Assembly (NCBI GenBank): GCA_013214025.1
Contig: JABSRN010000008.1
Span: 1-64,000, forward strand
DNA length: 64,000 nucleotides
Direction of reading: 5' to 3'
Source: Polyangiaceae bacterium
GTDB taxonomy: Bacteria > Myxococcota_A > Polyangia > Polyangiales > Polyangiaceae
The translations under genes were made by a program, and so were the position numbers. The notes under the pieces were generated by a model that worked only from the letters and a program-made list of their open reading frames with translations, did not search any database and was not told where the DNA came from. Shown here piece after piece: positions 1 through 9,247 of the stretch. Each line of letters opens with the position of its first letter. Position 1 is the stretch's first letter.

Positions 1-48
1 GGTGGCGGCGGTGGTCGCGGCGGCGGCGGCGGCGGCGGACGTTACTAG
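1..48 (+). CDS. C-terminal tail of a glycine-rich protein (partial)
   Basis: The frame starting at base 1 encodes only Gly and Arg, then ends in Arg-Tyr and a TAG at 46-48. This resembles the Gly/Arg-rich tail of small bacterial RRM RNA-binding proteins, but no RRM residue lies inside the window, so the family is a guess. The run of GGC codons is a slippage-prone repeat. A strong hairpin follows immediately, which supports this being the true end of a transcribed gene. Confidence 0.5.
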   Translation, partial: GGGGGRGGGGGGGRY

Positions 49-60
49 TCCCCTACGCTA

Positions 61-120
61 ACCCAAACGGATTTGAAGCCGGCCCAGTTTCGACTCGGGG
101 CCGGCTTCGTCCGTTTGGGT
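61..120 (+). terminator. Long intrinsic-terminator-like hairpin
   Basis: The outer arms ACCCAAACGGA and TCCGTTTGGGT and the inner arms GAAGCCGGCCC and GGGCCGGCTTC pair with a small internal offset and an 11-base loop. The result is one long stem covering the whole interval. It sits 12 bases after the stop codon of the upstream Gly-rich gene. There is no clear U-tract after it. Confidence 0.65.
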
Positions 121-184
121 GCCGAGGCCCGATGGTAGTGTGCGGGCCCCGAGCGCCGGGCTATGCATTCGCCCGAAGTAGCGC

Positions 185-1306
185 ATGAAAAAAATTCGAT
201 GGAAGCGACTTACCCTGCTGCTGGCCGCAGTCGTGACGGCGGGTGGTAGCGCTTTCCTAGTGACGGGCCGCACTGCCGGTATGGTTCGTGCGGTCTTACC
301 CAATTTTCCCCAGCTGCCAGGAGCCCAACGGCGCTTGACGATGGGTCAACAGAGCGGGCCTCTGTATTTCGAGACGACGACACCGCACGCCCTGGACGTG
401 ATTTACGGTGACCTATCGGGAGCGATTCCGACCACCGGTATTGGAGAACTGTTTCTCCCCGCCGGGGCGTCATCCGAGGCGAAGGTCCCGGCACTTATTC
501 TGATCCCGGGTAGCGGTGGCATCACACCCGGTCGAGAACGCCGCTACGGAGCGGAATTCTCCGCTGAGGGCTACGCCGTGATGGTGATCGACTACTACCG
601 GCCGAGAGGGCTGGGCACAGGTTCGCCCTACCTGCTGAATGTCTTGGGAGTATCCGAGTTTGACGCCGTCGCAGACGCCTACGCCGCACTGAAGCTACTC
701 AGTAGTCATCCGGGAATTGACGGCGACCGAGTAGCAGTTATCGGCTTCTCCTATGGCGGCATGGCTGTGCGCGTGAGCATGGATCGCCGGGTGCGGGATG
801 CCTTGGTTCCAGGGCACAAGGGATTCGCGGCATACGTCGACTTCTACGGGCCGTGTTTTCAGCGCCGAATCAGCGACCAGCTCACAGGGGCCCCCTACTT
901 GAGCTTCCGGGGGACCCGCGACCTGTCCAACGATCTGCCCGTGTGCAAGGAACGCGAGCGGAGCTTGCGGAAATTGGGCATTGATGTGGAGGCTCACGTG
1001 TTTGAGGGCGCGGGTCACGGTTGGGATACCGACCGCCCGGCGCGTTTGGAGCCAGACATGCCGTACGTCGTTGGCTGTGAAGTGTCCTACGATGCGGACG
1101 GCCACTCCCTCTTGGACGGCGAGTACATGGTCAAGGTGGCACGGGGCAGTTCGCGGGAGGAACACATCGCCGAGCGACTTTGGCGGGGCGGAAAGATGAG
1201 CGCGTGCGTGCACCGAGGCTATTGGATGGGGCAACACCAACCGGCGCGTGTACTCAGCGATCAGCTTTTGCGACGATTCTTGAGCCGCACTCTGCTGCAA
1301 AAATAG
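185..1306 (+). CDS. Dienelactone hydrolase-like alpha/beta hydrolase, membrane-anchored or secreted
   Basis: 373 residues. A basic start (MKKIRWKR) followed by a hydrophobic stretch at 9-25 is a signal peptide or signal anchor, so the enzyme should act outside the cytoplasm. The nucleophile elbow GFSYGG at 187-192 puts the catalytic Ser at 189. The oxyanion-hole loop is PGSGG near 108-112, and the likely catalytic His lies in GAGHGWD near 280. Order and spacing fit the dienelactone hydrolase branch of the alpha/beta hydrolases, but the nucleophile is Ser rather than the Cys of true dienelactone hydrolase. The substrate is unknown. The gene stands alone, after a terminator. Confidence 0.8.
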   Translation: MKKIRWKRLTLLLAAVVTAGGSAFLVTGRTAGMVRAVLPNFPQLPGAQRRLTMGQQSGPLYFETTTPHALDVIYGDLSGAIPTTGIGELFLPAGASSEAKVPALILIPGSGGITPGRERRYGAEFSAEGYAVMVIDYYRPRGLGTGSPYLLNVLGVSEFDAVADAYAALKLLSSHPGIDGDRVAVIGFSYGGMAVRVSMDRRVRDALVPGHKGFAAYVDFYGPCFQRRISDQLTGAPYLSFRGTRDLSNDLPVCKERERSLRKLGIDVEAHVFEGAGHGWDTDRPARLEPDMPYVVGCEVSYDADGHSLLDGEYMVKVARGSSREEHIAERLWRGGKMSACVHRGYWMGQHQPARVLSDQLLRRFLSRTLLQK

Positions 1307-1383
1307 GCGCAATCGCCGTGGACCGCGACTTGTGGCTCACCAGCAGACCCCGCTCCGCAGGCTCCTGGTGCTAGGGTGAATGC

Positions 1384-2211
1384 ATGCTTTCTTCTACTCT
1401 GTCGGTCCGTTGCGCGCGTCGCTTCCTGGTCGGCGTAGTGGGTGCCAGCCTGTGGGCTTGCACGACAGAGGAGTTGCCGACGTCTCGCTTGTTGGACGCA
1501 GGTGAGGATAGCTCTGCGGTGGACGCAGATGACTCCGGAGCGCCGGGTGTAAACGTCGAAGGGTCTGCCTCTGATACTGGAATCGTGAGCTTGGACGCCT
1601 CGGACGTGGTGCGGCTGGACTCAAGATCGGACGTCAGGGCGCCCCTGGCGCAGTGTGAGATCGGTGTGCCCGATTTTACCGGACTGGCCTTCGCGGACAT
1701 CGGTGCGGACCGGCTTTTCCCGATCAGCGGTGGCGGACAGAGCTTCATGAGCATGATGCTTGGCTTGCGCGTGACGGGGCTCGGGGATGACTTGATGGTC
1801 TATGTAAAGAGTTTTGTTACTGGTCAGGAGCCTGAGGACGCGGGCATGTCTGAACCGTCGGCTCGGGACGCGGCGGCGGATTCAAGTCTGACTGACGCGG
1901 CCGACCCGGAGGCGGGGACTGATAGCGGTGGCGATGCAATCGTCGACGCGAGCTTGGACGCTGTAGGCCCCGTGTTTGGCGCAGCAGACACGGACTGGCA
2001 CGCTCGGCCCGTAGACGCTGATTGTGGAGACGACGGGGTTTGCCGTTGGGTACCACTGATTGTCCCGTTGCTGGGCGTGGCCCCGGAAAGTGAACTGGAG
2101 TGTCTACCGGTGACCTTGCGAGTCAATGTGGACAACGGTGCGATGTACTGCACGACGACAGTTAGCGGCGTGCTGACTCGGGAACTCACGGCGAATTCAT
2201 GTACGGATTGA
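1384..2211 (+). CDS. Putative lipoprotein with Asp/Ala-rich segments
   Basis: 275 residues, no recognised family. The N-terminus is a lipoprotein signal peptide with lipobox ASLWAC (Cys26). Two low-complexity Asp/Ala/Ser/Gly stretches, about residues 38-80 and 150-200, flank a more ordered segment. Such spacers after the lipid anchor are common in myxobacterial surface lipoproteins and probably tether a folded part away from the membrane. The C-terminal part has paired cysteines that could form disulfides. AGGGTG upstream of the ATG may serve as ribosome-binding site. It is followed in the same direction by the multiheme cytochrome gene. Confidence 0.65.
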   Translation: MLSSTLSVRCARRFLVGVVGASLWACTTEELPTSRLLDAGEDSSAVDADDSGAPGVNVEGSASDTGIVSLDASDVVRLDSRSDVRAPLAQCEIGVPDFTGLAFADIGADRLFPISGGGQSFMSMMLGLRVTGLGDDLMVYVKSFVTGQEPEDAGMSEPSARDAAADSSLTDAADPEAGTDSGGDAIVDASLDAVGPVFGAADTDWHARPVDADCGDDGVCRWVPLIVPLLGVAPESELECLPVTLRVNVDNGAMYCTTTVSGVLTRELTANSCTD

Positions 2212-2290
2212 GTATCGCGCAGCCTGACCCGTGCGAGCGGCCTGCTGCGGACGCTTGCTATCACCGCGGTTCTCCATTCCGGGGACCGTC

Positions 2291-4378
2291 ATGAAACGTT
2301 CGGCCCTCTGGGGAGGGCTTATCGTCGCGGTGGCGGTGAACTGCAGCGGCGATAGCACGCCGAGGTCGAGCGTTCCGACCGTTGACGCATCGGTCGATGC
2401 GCCAGCGTTGCCTCCTCCAGCACCCATCGAAGGGTGTCAAACGCCGAGTTGTCATGGGGGAGGAGACGGCAGTGTGGGTATCGAAAATGCTCACGCCGGC
2501 TATCCGCTCAGCTGCACTCAATGTCACGGCGGCGACCCCGAATCCCAACTCAAAGAAGGCGCGCACGTTGCTATCACTCAGCCGTTCTTGTTGGAGCGAG
2601 CTGGCTACATCAAGAATTTGTCTGTCAACGAGCTCGATGACGTGGACCCCGGAGTTTTACGCTTCAAAAATCCCGGGGATTATCGGGTCGCCCATATCAG
2701 CTGTGGCAGTAGCTCTTCTGCGAACACGGGGAGCGGTTGCCACCAAAAGAAGGTCGACACCGCTAAGCGCAGCATCATGACCACATTTGCCGGTCACTTC
2801 GGCCCTGCACGGTTCCAGGCGGGCATGCAAGATCAGGTGGCTCAGTACGCGAGCCGCGCCATTGAGACACTGTATCCGAACCAGCCGATTCCGGCGGGAG
2901 CGGTGCCCTCCCTCAAACAAGCCCACCCGCCAGCTGATGACGCCCCCAGGGATGAGATCGCGACTGCGATGGATCATTATCTCACTAAGAACTGCACCCG
3001 ATGCCATCAGGCGAGCTTCGGGGCAAATGACGCTCCGGGGAATTTTCGTTCCTCTGGCTGTACGTCTTGTCATATGGTTTATGCCAACGATGGCAAGAGC
3101 GACTCCGCTGATCCGGTGGCCATTCGTAATCGCGCGCCTCATCCTGTGCGGCACGAATTGACTCTCGACATCCCGAGCTCGCAATGTGAGCACTGCCACT
3201 ATCAGGGAGCTCGCATTGGTCTGCGATATCGCGGCGTGATGGAGTGGGGGTTTTCGGACCAAACGCCACCCTTCGACAATATCGGCGAGTCTTTGCATGG
3301 CCACCAGCCTGAGTTTTATCTCCAGGACGCTGAGGCCTACCCTCCGGATCTCCACCACACGGCTGGCCTAGCCTGTGCCGACTGTCACGTCGGCAGAGAC
3401 GTGCACGGGGATGGTAACTTGTACTCCAACGCCAAGCTGCAGGTGTCGATTCGCTGCGAGAACTGTCACGGTAACATTGATGCGAGCATCACACCCGGCA
3501 AGGCGACGGCGCCGTTGCTACCGGGTGGGCTGGCGTCACCGGAGTGCCAGCCAGAGACCACCGCTGAAAATTCGGCGGAGTTTCTCAACTGCAACGGGGA
3601 TCCGATCCGAAACCTTCAGCGAAGCGAGGACGGTGAAATAACTCTGCGGCTGCACTCAGGGGGCACCCGACCCGTTTCTCAGGTTCACGACATATTGGAA
3701 TCTGACCAAGCCAGTGCTGCGATGCGGCGTGCCATGGGTCGGAACAGCACCACGGGTGCCAGCCATACAGAACAGATGGAGTGTCACACCTGCCACACTC
3801 ACTCACGACAATACTGCTTCGGCTGTCACGTCACGATGGACTACTCCGTGCAGCGGAAGGATCATTTGACGGGCGTGACGACCTTCGGCGCGGAGTACGT
3901 GGAGCGCTCGAACACGTCGATCGATCTATATTTTCTGGGTAAAAATTCCCGAGGCAAGATCAGCTCGTTGTGCCCGTCGATGCAGGTCTTCATGAGCGCG
4001 ACTGAGCGCGACGAAGTCGGCGAGCGCATCTCGCTGTTCGAAAACCGTGCGCGGACGACCCAGTCTGGCAAGGTCGGGTTCAACTGGGCGGCGGATGCTC
4101 CCCACGGTACTTCATCGCGGCCGAAGGCCTGCAACGTCTGCCACGCGGACGCGGCCGACGGCTGTTCGACGACTCAGGCTAAAGAAACCTACGGTTTTGG
4201 TACGGGCAGGTTTAGCCACACCGACTCCGAGGGCCGCACCCATGATCTGACCCAGCTGATCGATACCGACGGAGTCCCTCTGTACGATTTCGCTCACATG
4301 GGGCAGGGCGCAATCCCGATGGCACAAATCCAGCGAGCACTCTCGGTGTGTGCAGACGACGAAGCGGTTGTTCCCTAA
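2291..4378 (+). CDS. Multiheme c-type cytochrome lipoprotein (9 CXXCH plus 2 atypical sites)
   Basis: 695 residues from the ATG at 2291. That start is chosen because it gives a short lipoprotein signal with lipobox AVNCSG (Cys18); an in-frame GTG further up would spoil it. Nine canonical CXXCH heme sites are visible: CTQCH, CTRCH, CTSCH, CEHCH, CADCH, CENCH, CHTCH, CFGCH and CNVCH. CQTPSCH is a CX4CH site. A Cys and a Cys-His separated by 11 residues (around 2700-2745) look like a CX11CH site. Many extra His residues could be distal ligands. By analogy with octaheme and larger cytochromes it should be an envelope electron carrier or oxidoreductase, anchored by lipid. No partner quinol oxidase is adjacent, so direction and substrate are unknown. 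Confidence 0.85.
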   Translation: MKRSALWGGLIVAVAVNCSGDSTPRSSVPTVDASVDAPALPPPAPIEGCQTPSCHGGGDGSVGIENAHAGYPLSCTQCHGGDPESQLKEGAHVAITQPFLLERAGYIKNLSVNELDDVDPGVLRFKNPGDYRVAHISCGSSSSANTGSGCHQKKVDTAKRSIMTTFAGHFGPARFQAGMQDQVAQYASRAIETLYPNQPIPAGAVPSLKQAHPPADDAPRDEIATAMDHYLTKNCTRCHQASFGANDAPGNFRSSGCTSCHMVYANDGKSDSADPVAIRNRAPHPVRHELTLDIPSSQCEHCHYQGARIGLRYRGVMEWGFSDQTPPFDNIGESLHGHQPEFYLQDAEAYPPDLHHTAGLACADCHVGRDVHGDGNLYSNAKLQVSIRCENCHGNIDASITPGKATAPLLPGGLASPECQPETTAENSAEFLNCNGDPIRNLQRSEDGEITLRLHSGGTRPVSQVHDILESDQASAAMRRAMGRNSTTGASHTEQMECHTCHTHSRQYCFGCHVTMDYSVQRKDHLTGVTTFGAEYVERSNTSIDLYFLGKNSRGKISSLCPSMQVFMSATERDEVGERISLFENRARTTQSGKVGFNWAADAPHGTSSRPKACNVCHADAADGCSTTQAKETYGFGTGRFSHTDSEGRTHDLTQLIDTDGVPLYDFAHMGQGAIPMAQIQRALSVCADDEAVVP

Positions 4379-4502
4379 CGGCGTGCTGACGTAATTCTTC
4401 CCGGGACAGTGCGAAAATCTTCCTTCGCACGACGGCGTACCCATTGTCACCCGGCCGAATGAGCTAGGATTGATATGGCGCCAAGGTCCGAAGGGACGAT
4501 GG

Positions 4503-5444
4503 ATGGAATGGTACACCAGGGCTAGCGCTCTAGGATTTATCAGTGTTTTCGCGAACAGCGCATGCGGTGCGGACGCGAAAGATCCCCGGCATGTGGTTGT
4601 TCTTTACCACGTCTGTTCCGCGAGCAGCGAATGTGAGGATGCGGCGGCCGACACACCTGATCAAATCCGTCGCCCGGATGCGACGTTCCCGGATGTCACC
4701 ATAGTCGTCCCGCCGGGTTGCGGTGAAGAGACGGTGCCGGGCTGGCAAGACTATCCGCCCTGCTCGCACGGTGTCTGCATGCCCACGGAGGAGTTCCCGC
4801 CGGCGCTGCATAATTACCTTCCGGTGGATAGCTGCGATACCGATCAGCGCTGTGCACCGGAGTACATCGCCAAGACGGGGGGGGATTTCGAGCTGGAGCG
4901 CTGTAAGTCAATCGGCGATGCGGAAGGACGTTGCGTCCCTGAACGGAGCCCCGTCGTCGGAAACTACCTGCCACATATCCCACAAGACAACTGTTCCCGC
5001 GAGGGGGACGTCTGCATGCCATGTTTCCATCCGACGACCAGCGAAGATCTCGGCATTTGCTCGAGCGAGATTTCCTGCAGCGATCCGGGTGCGACGGTTG
5101 AGCCGACGCCGCTGCCGGAGTGTTGCGGAGGTGTAGGATTTTGTACCCCGACGAATGCTCTCGGCAGTTCAACCACCGAAATGAAACCGCGCGACTGCCA
5201 GTACGCTGGGACGGTCTGCGCGCCGCGCGAAAAGCTCGATGGCCTGGGGGGGGAGGACAAACCCGAACTACGATATTGCGAGACCGGCAAGGGTGAGGAC
5301 GGGAGGTGTCTCAACGAAGACTGTTTTCTCAAGGAACTGGGAGCATTCCAACGGGGGGCCCTCAACCAGGATGGCTGTCGATCCGGGGAGCTTTGTGTCC
5401 CTTGCGAAACCGGCATAAGCGACTCGACCGGCGTTTGTGACTGA
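4503..5444 (+). CDS. Cysteine-rich putative lipoprotein
   Basis: 313 residues from the ATG at 4503, preceded by AAGGGA 8 bases upstream; an in-frame TTG at 4470 is less likely. The hydrophobic start runs into a lipobox-like NSACG. The mature part carries many cysteines in loosely repeated blocks of the type C-x-P followed by a Thr/Glu-rich stretch and D-x-C, such as GVCMPTEEF, GDVCMPCF, VGFCTPT, GTVCAPRE and GELCVPCE. These suggest five or so small disulfide-bonded modules. No known family was recognised. Its position after the multiheme cytochrome, same strand with a 124-base gap, may reflect co-export rather than joint function. Confidence 0.6.
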   Translation: MEWYTRASALGFISVFANSACGADAKDPRHVVVLYHVCSASSECEDAAADTPDQIRRPDATFPDVTIVVPPGCGEETVPGWQDYPPCSHGVCMPTEEFPPALHNYLPVDSCDTDQRCAPEYIAKTGGDFELERCKSIGDAEGRCVPERSPVVGNYLPHIPQDNCSREGDVCMPCFHPTTSEDLGICSSEISCSDPGATVEPTPLPECCGGVGFCTPTNALGSSTTEMKPRDCQYAGTVCAPREKLDGLGGEDKPELRYCETGKGEDGRCLNEDCFLKELGAFQRGALNQDGCRSGELCVPCETGISDSTGVCD

Positions 5445-5452
5445 CAAGCGCT

Positions 5453-5469
5453 CCGGCCGGTTCGGCCGG
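5453..5469 (+). terminator. GC hairpin after lipoprotein gene
   Basis: CCGGCCG and CGGCCGG form a perfect 7-bp stem with a 3-base loop, 8 bases after the stop codon. No U-run follows, so it is only a possible terminator. Confidence 0.35.
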
Positions 5470-5576
5470 TCTCCTGAGTCTGCCAATATAGGCAAATTGA
5501 TTAGATTCTTCAGGCCTTGACACGTCGCGTTGCCCGTTGGGAATGACGCGGACGACATGGTACCCTTGGGGGATTC

Positions 5577-7385
5577 ATGAGTGGTCGAGAGTCACGAGGG
5601 TTGCGAGTCATCGACGACTCCGACGACGGCCCTAGGCGAATTGATCGCTACGATCTCGTTGCCGAAATCGCTTCAGGTGGAATGGCCACGGTGTACCTCG
5701 CGCGCCGGACCGGCTTGGGGGGCTTTCAGCGGTACGTCGCCCTCAAGAATCTACATCCGCACTTGGCGGGTAACCCAGAGTTTACGGCCATGTTTCTGGA
5801 TGAGGCCCGCTTAGTGGCGAACATCCACCACCCGAATGTGATCGGCATTCAGGAAATTGGCAGAGCCGGTGGCGGTTTCTATCTGGTGATGGATTACGTG
5901 AAGGGCGGCACTCTTGCCCAGGTCATGGCTTGGGCGGTCGGGCGGAACGAAGTCCCTCCCGTAGGCATCACCATCCGAATCATGTTGGATCTGTTGGCGG
6001 GCCTGCATGCGGCACATGAACTGACGACTGAGAACGGAGAATATGTTGCGCTGATTCACCGCGATGTATCGCCCCAGAATATTCTGGTTGGTGCCGATGG
6101 CGTGACTCGTATCGCCGACTTCGGTGTCGCTCGAGCCACCAATCGGCTCGGCGAGACAAGCGGTGGTCAACTCAAGGGTAAGCTCGCCTACATGGCGCCA
6201 GAGCAGGCTCGCGGCGAGTCCGGAATCACCCGGCAAGTGGATATTTTTGCGGCGGGGATTTGCCTCTGGGAAGCACTGAGTGGAGAGCGATTGTTCAAGG
6301 GCGAAAACGAGGCGGCCTCGCTAGTGAAGGTACTCAATAACTCCGCGCCCAATCTGCACCAAAGCTATCGGTCCGTTCCGGAGGCCATATCCTTGGTCTG
6401 CAATCAAGCGCTGGAACGGAACGTCGCGGATCGATATCGCGATTGCGCGGAATTTCATCGGGAGCTACTCGCCGCAGCACGCGCTTCCGGGAGTCTCGGG
6501 ACTACTCAGGATGTCGCCGAATTCATTGGCATGGCGATGGCCGATGAATTGCGCAGTCACGAGGATGCCATACGCACATGGAAGGGCAGTAGTACCTTGA
6601 ACCGGCGGGTGGAATTGTTGCGGGCGGCGTCCCCCAGTGTTGCGCCGCTCAGCTCCATCGTACCGCCCGCGTGCGGTCCGCCTGTGAGCGGTGTTCCGCC
6701 GCCGTCGGCGAGCGATGCTCCGGAAGAGGCGAACACGGCACCTCCGGAGTCGGTTCCTCCGAATTTTTCCCCACTATCGGGAGGACTTGCATCGCTGTCT
6801 CCGGATGACCGGGAGACGACGATGCCGCCCCCGGACGCGCTGGGCAGTGTGTCCGTACCGGAGCTCCCGGAAGGCAGCTCCTCGCTTCCGCCATCGGGGT
6901 CTCAGAGCCTGTCGAGCCGTCCGCCCTTGGCTCTGGACCCTGGCGAATATCAAGGCACGCAGATCGATTTTGATCAGAGCACTTGGCCCATCGTAGTTAT
7001 TCGATTTCCGAAAGGGGATTACTCAGCGGAAATGGGGGCTTTCTTTACTCGAATCCTGGCACTCGCGAACGGCCCCGAGCCATTCGTGTTGATTATCGAT
7101 CTTCGCTCCGCATCCATTTCTTCGGCAGGGGGTCGAAGAGAGTCCGCAGAATTTGTGAAGAATGCGATCGACCTTTCGCGCATTCGAGGCGCAGCGCTCA
7201 TCTCCAATGCCCGGATGATTCGCGGCGCCATCAAAGCCATTTTCTGGTTGGCTCCGGTCCCGGTTCCGGTTTGCGTATTCCGGGATACCGCAGAGGCCCA
7301 GGCCTGGGCGGAGGAACGGGCGACCGAACTGACCGCGGAGCGAGAGGCCGAGCTGCTCTACAAGTCTACGCGTCCGGGGCCGTGA
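5577..7385 (+). CDS. Ser/Thr protein kinase with C-terminal STAS/SpoIIAA-like domain
   Basis: 602 residues. The kinase domain covers about 24-300: Gly loop IASGGMATV (31-39), ATP-anchoring Lys57 in VALK, catalytic HRDVSPQN (161-168), DFG (181-183) and APEQ in the activation segment. HRDVSPQN instead of HRDIKPEN is typical of a myxobacterial kinase branch and is considered active because the Asp and Asn are kept. A Pro/Ser-rich linker (about 345-455) leads to a 130-residue alpha/beta domain (about 465-590) with a hydrophobic strand ending in IIDLRSA, resembling SpoIIAA/STAS-like domains. No transmembrane helix is evident, so it is probably cytoplasmic. The C-terminal module suggests a partner-switch type of interaction; that role is inferred. 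Confidence 0.85.
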   Translation: MSGRESRGLRVIDDSDDGPRRIDRYDLVAEIASGGMATVYLARRTGLGGFQRYVALKNLHPHLAGNPEFTAMFLDEARLVANIHHPNVIGIQEIGRAGGGFYLVMDYVKGGTLAQVMAWAVGRNEVPPVGITIRIMLDLLAGLHAAHELTTENGEYVALIHRDVSPQNILVGADGVTRIADFGVARATNRLGETSGGQLKGKLAYMAPEQARGESGITRQVDIFAAGICLWEALSGERLFKGENEAASLVKVLNNSAPNLHQSYRSVPEAISLVCNQALERNVADRYRDCAEFHRELLAAARASGSLGTTQDVAEFIGMAMADELRSHEDAIRTWKGSSTLNRRVELLRAASPSVAPLSSIVPPACGPPVSGVPPPSASDAPEEANTAPPESVPPNFSPLSGGLASLSPDDRETTMPPPDALGSVSVPELPEGSSSLPPSGSQSLSSRPPLALDPGEYQGTQIDFDQSTWPIVVIRFPKGDYSAEMGAFFTRILALANGPEPFVLIIDLRSASISSAGGRRESAEFVKNAIDLSRIRGAALISNARMIRGAIKAIFWLAPVPVPVCVFRDTAEAQAWAEERATELTAEREAELLYKSTRPGP

Positions 7386-7684
7386 GCGTTTTGTCCTCAC
7401 TCGCCGCGCGGGCGACGGTGGACCGGCTTTTCGGATCAGAAGGGCACGAACGCTTGGATCTGCGGCATGCTGAGCGGCGAAGAGCGCGGAATTAGTCAAC
7501 TTGGGTCATTAACCGAGCACGATTGTCTGTTCCGCCGGTTTGCCAGAACCCCAAGCGTGAATATTTCCAGCACTGATGTCAGTCGGCGTCACGAGCGAGG
7601 CAGTGCCGGTCTCGACCCGGTGCGTTATTTCGACAACCCTTCGATGGTCTACGGCGTATTCAGCTACGCTGGCGCGATCCTGCT

Positions 7685-9199
7685 ATGAGCTCTACGCGAA
7701 GCGACTCTCCCGCCGAGGAGGTGCCTAAGGTTGGCGACTTGATCGCGGACAAGTATCGAGTCGATGGCCTGCTGGGCGAGGGTGGCATGGGCGCGATTCT
7801 GGCGGCGACCAACGAGCTGACGGGCAAAGCCGTGGCCATCAAGTGGTTGTTGCCTATCTTGTCGGCAAGCAAAGAGCACTCGGAGCGATTTGCCCGGGAA
7901 GCGAAGGCGGCCGCACGCATCGACCATCCAAACGTCGTCACCGTCTTCGATGTGGGCAGGCACAATGGTTCGATGTTCCTCGTCATGGAGCGGCTCTACG
8001 GTCGTGACCTGTCTGTTGTGATGCGTGGGGGACCGGCGAGTCCCGCAGAGTTCTTCGGCATGATGCTGCCAGTCATGCGTGGCGTGGCCGCCGCCCATCG
8101 TGAGGGGATAGTCCACCGAGATATTAAGCCGGCAAATATCTTCCTCTGCACAGATCGCGACGGCAATCCGCGGCAGCCCAAGGTGGTTGACTTCGGCATC
8201 TCTCGATTCATCGATCAGACTCCAGGAACGACGCTCACTCAGGATGGATCCATCGTCGGGACTCCCAACTACATGGCCCCGGAGCAGATCCGCAGCGCGA
8301 GATCTGCGGACGCCCGCTGCGACATCTACGCCTTGGGCGTGATTTGTTACCGGGGACTGTCGGGCAAATTGCCCTACGAAGCGCGCAGCTTGACGGAGCT
8401 GATATTCAAGATTGTCGATGAAGAGGGCATCCCGCTCGGACAGGTTTGTCCGGATCTCGACCCGGGCATCCTGTTGGTGATTGGCCGAGCCACGGCACAC
8501 AATCCGAAGAATCGTTATTCGACGGTGGAAGAGTTTGGCGAGGCCTTGGAGCCGTTCGCGGGTGGGGGGGGCATGCGTACATCCTCCGTGTGGATGGGCT
8601 CGGAAGTCCCAGCGGAGAAGGCGAGATTTCGTCCCAGTCCGGCGGTGCCGGCGGCGCGAGAGCGCCCGTGCATTTCTCCGTCCCCCGAGACTGTACGCGA
8701 AGGCATCCGTCGCGGCGAAACGACGTCACGTCCTGTCTCCGTGCCCGCCGATAGTGCATCGTCCGGCGGGAAGTCCCAAACCGTACCGACGGGGGAGAAT
8801 CCGACCCAATTGAGTCGGGGACCTGTCTACGCTGTGCTGGCGGTCGCTCTCGCCGTCCTCATCGGCGGCGCTGGAGCGCTACTGACTGGCGAATCAGACG
8901 GAGCGGCGGGACGTTCTGTGCATGCGCCTCCTACGGGCGCTGGTGTCGATATCCCTCCTGCCCCTCTCGGATCTGGATCACCGGCAACGGAGTCGACTCT
9001 ACACATCTCTCCAGACGATGCGGCGGCTCCCTCAGTTCCCCAGCCTGGAGCGACCCCGAAGGCTGCCGCTGTCGCGCCGGCTCCCAGCGTGACCTTCGCA
9101 CCCACGCCTAAGCCCGGGCCGAAGCCCCACGTGAACCCCACAACGCAGCCACACAAGGCGAAGAGACGGGTGGAGCGCAACCCTTACCTCCGACCGTAG
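7685..9199 (+). CDS. Membrane-anchored Ser/Thr protein kinase
   Basis: 504 residues. The cytoplasmic kinase domain (about 24-290) has GEGGMGAI (31-38), Lys53 in AIK, HRDIKPAN (144-151), DFG (169-171) and APEQ, so all catalytic residues are present. A Ser/Pro-rich juxtamembrane segment follows, then one transmembrane helix around 380-402 (Ala/Val/Leu-rich) and a Pro/Ala/Lys-rich extracytoplasmic tail ending in RNPYLRP. There is no recognised sensor domain such as PASTA; the low-complexity tail could contact the cell wall. It is separated from the preceding kinase gene by 299 bases in which I see no gene, so the two are probably separate transcription units. Confidence 0.87.
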   Translation: MSSTRSDSPAEEVPKVGDLIADKYRVDGLLGEGGMGAILAATNELTGKAVAIKWLLPILSASKEHSERFAREAKAAARIDHPNVVTVFDVGRHNGSMFLVMERLYGRDLSVVMRGGPASPAEFFGMMLPVMRGVAAAHREGIVHRDIKPANIFLCTDRDGNPRQPKVVDFGISRFIDQTPGTTLTQDGSIVGTPNYMAPEQIRSARSADARCDIYALGVICYRGLSGKLPYEARSLTELIFKIVDEEGIPLGQVCPDLDPGILLVIGRATAHNPKNRYSTVEEFGEALEPFAGGGGMRTSSVWMGSEVPAEKARFRPSPAVPAARERPCISPSPETVREGIRRGETTSRPVSVPADSASSGGKSQTVPTGENPTQLSRGPVYAVLAVALAVLIGGAGALLTGESDGAAGRSVHAPPTGAGVDIPPAPLGSGSPATESTLHISPDDAAAPSVPQPGATPKAAAVAPAPSVTFAPTPKPGPKPHVNPTTQPHKAKRRVERNPYLRP

Positions 9200-9247
9200 C
9201 TCAGCCGGCGCGCTCCCGCGCAGAATTCTACTCTCGCTCCGCGTCGA

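Noticed and set aside
5517-5534. Sigma-54-like TTGACACG ... TTGC before the first kinase
   Set aside because: The distance between the two elements is one base too long for sigma-54, which is strict about spacing, and the GG is GA.
7467-7688. Possible 73-residue protein between the two kinases
   Set aside because: It overlaps the second kinase start, has no ribosome site and no recognisable pattern.
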